Origin: Aquimarina aggregata
Lineage (GTDB): Bacteria > Bacteroidota > Bacteroidia > Flavobacteriales > Flavobacteriaceae
Length of the DNA: 64,000 bases
Direction: 5' to 3'
NCBI RefSeq assembly: GCF_001632745.1
Contig: NZ_LQRT01000035.1
Location: forward strand, 496,001-560,000
Each line of letters opens with the position of its first letter. Position 1 is the stretch's first letter. Shown piece after piece: positions 62,832-64,000 of the stretch. Made by a program: the position numbers and the translations under genes. Under the pieces are notes generated by a model. That model was not told where the DNA came from and ran no database searches. It was given only the letters and a program-made list of their open reading frames with translations.

Positions 62832-63797
62832 TTATTTTAAATTACCCATAAAGGTGCGAATTTTTTTAATAATAATATCCCCATCTTCTTCTAGTGCAAA
62901 ATGTCCTGTATTATAAATGTTAAAATCAATATTTTTAACGTCCTTTTTAAATGCCTGTGCTCCCGATTCTGGAAAAAACGCATCATTTTTACCCCAAACA
63001 ATAAGCAAAGGTGGTTGGTTGTCTCTTAGGTATTTTTGCCAAATTGGATAAAGTTTTAAGTTGTTTTGATAATCATAAAATAAATCCAAATTAACCCTAT
63101 GTGCATTGGGTCTAGACAATCTTAAATAATCTAGATTCCAACAATCCGGATTTATGTTCTCTGGATTTCTGGTTCCGTGTGTGTATTGCCACTTTAATCC
63201 ATCAAGAGAGAATACCGGCAACAATGCTTTTTCGTTTTCAGAGGTTTTGTTTTTCCATAATGTCCTAATACCAGCCCAAGCTTCACCCAGCCCTTCTTCA
63301 TAGGCATTTCCGTTTTGATTTATAATTGCCGTAATTTTCTCTGGATGTGCCGTTGCAATTCTTAGACCTATAGGAGCCCCATAATCCTGAATCATTATAC
63401 TATATGTATTTAAAGAAAAACTTTCTAAGAACGCATCCATAACCTTAGCAAGGTTATCAAAAGTATACTCAAAACTCTCTTGAGCAGGGAAATCACTTTC
63501 TCCAAATCCTGGGTAATCTGGTGCAATTAAATGGTATTGATCGCTTAATTCTCTTAGTACTTTTCTATATTGGTGAGAAGAGCTAGGAAAACCGTGAAAT
63601 AGAACTATTGTTGGGTTTTTAGGATCTCCCGCCTCGCGATATGCAATTTTGAATCCGTTGATTTGTTTTGTCTTAAAGGTGGTAGGAGTGCGCATATTGA
63701 TTTCTTGTTTCTCTTTTACATTTTCTTTCTGAGATGTTACAGGTTGGTTACAACTTATCAGTAAAGATGTGGTTAGTAATACAATTAATTGTTTCAT
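62832..63797 (-). CDS. Alpha/beta-hydrolase lipoprotein of the haloalkane dehalogenase/epoxide hydrolase type
   Basis: A 321-aa lipoprotein (lipobox LLISC, Cys16) with an alpha/beta-hydrolase domain from about residue 40. The oxyanion region is LFHGFPSSSHQYR. The nucleophile elbow is IQDYGAPIG with Asp138 where esterases have Ser, the acid is Asp in WGKNDAFFPE and the base His in GHFALEEDGD. An Asp nucleophile is typical of haloalkane dehalogenases and epoxide hydrolases. An enzyme of this type fixed to the envelope by a lipid is uncommon. It is probably under the TetR gene downstream. Confidence 0.88.
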   Translation of the reverse strand: MKQLIVLLTTSLLISCNQPVTSQKENVKEKQEINMRTPTTFKTKQINGFKIAYREAGDPKNPTIVLFHGFPSSSHQYRKVLRELSDQYHLIAPDYPGFGESDFPAQESFEYTFDNLAKVMDAFLESFSLNTYSIMIQDYGAPIGLRIATAHPEKITAIINQNGNAYEEGLGEAWAGIRTLWKNKTSENEKALLPVFSLDGLKWQYTHGTRNPENINPDCWNLDYLRLSRPNAHRVNLDLFYDYQNNLKLYPIWQKYLRDNQPPLLIVWGKNDAFFPESGAQAFKKDVKNIDFNIYNTGHFALEEDGDIIIKKIRTFMGNLK

Positions 63798-63857
63798 AAG
63801 TTTCTATTTATAGTTATTTAAAATTACATGCACATTAAACAAAATGATATACATATT

Positions 63858-63869
63858 CAGACTAGTCTG
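63858..63869. promoter_or_regulatory. 12-bp perfect palindrome, candidate TetR operator
   Basis: CAGACTAGTCTG is a perfect palindrome about 60 nt upstream of the hydrolase start, in the expected promoter region. The AGAC/GTCT half-sites resemble operators of NemR-like TetR repressors. Binding by the TetR protein at 62225 is inferred from position. Confidence 0.5.
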
Positions 63870-64000
63870 TCTATGTAAAAATTAAAAACTTACAATTACA
63901 TTAAAAAATCTTTCAAAATTAATTAGTGAGTAGTTATCTAACTTACCATAAATCCTAAAGAAACAAACTTTTAAAACAAAAAAACTCAGAGGTTACATCA

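Overview
The window is low-GC chromosomal DNA of a member of the Bacteroidota, most likely a marine Flavobacteriaceae of the Aquimarina/Kordia kind. The genus is inferred from gene content only. Supporting signs are two large secreted proteins with type IX secretion (T9SS) C-terminal sorting domains, Bacteroidota-type -7 promoter motifs (TAnnTTTG), almost no Shine-Dalgarno sequences, a mevalonate-pathway HMG-CoA reductase paired with a GYDIA-type GHMP kinase, bacillithiol deacetylase BshB1, POT-family peptide transporters and many SpII lipoproteins. No insertion sequence, prophage, CRISPR array or rRNA gene was seen. There is one tRNA, tRNA-Ser(GGA).

Layout. 1-2.2 kb: an ExbB/ExbD energy-transducing operon with two ExbD proteins and an extra membrane protein. 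2.3-4.6 kb: tRNA-Ser, type I asparaginase, a TatD nuclease and a small unknown protein. 4.9-14.6 kb: an accessory envelope locus. An ECF-like sigma factor and a membrane-anchored TPR partner (probable anti-sigma) are divergent from three lipoprotein genes, and each of those carries the same 30-nt bipartite element just before its start. An outer-membrane PKD/beta-barrel protein, an exported TPR-CHAT (caspase-like) protein and a retropepsin-like protein follow. 14.6-23.3 kb: an FtsX/MacB-type permease, purH and the cell-shape operon mreB-mreC-mreD-PBP2-rodA.

23.3-34.4 kb: a membrane-anchored DNA/RNA nuclease, a VKOR-thioredoxin fusion, an orphan DppC-like permease, a C-terminal processing protease, then surE-(small membrane protein)-lpxB-C40 peptidase-comEC. 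34.4-41.7 kb: a serine hydrolase, a thioredoxin-like protein, and a peptide-use operon of an S9 dipeptidyl peptidase plus two POT transporters. 41.9-50.1 kb: HMG-CoA reductase and the GHMP kinase, separated by a 5.4 kb gene for a giant GH8 glycosidase. 50.4-53.2 kb: a T9SS-secreted sulfatase with two fascin-like repeats. 53.3-64 kb: PadR regulator with its membrane partner, bshB1, an AraC regulator, a flavin oxidase/AhpD-like/SDR group, a VOC protein without an ATG, peptide deformylase, an M14 peptidase, and a TetR regulator beside a dehalogenase-like lipoprotein.

The most notable region is 4.9-14.6 kb. It reads as a self-contained sigma/anti-sigma regulon with three near-identical promoters, next to an export-targeted caspase-like protein and an aspartic-protease-like protein. 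The second is the GH8 protein, in which two of three DUF11 domains are interrupted at the same place by unrelated inserted domains. All functions come from reading motifs by eye; no database search was run.
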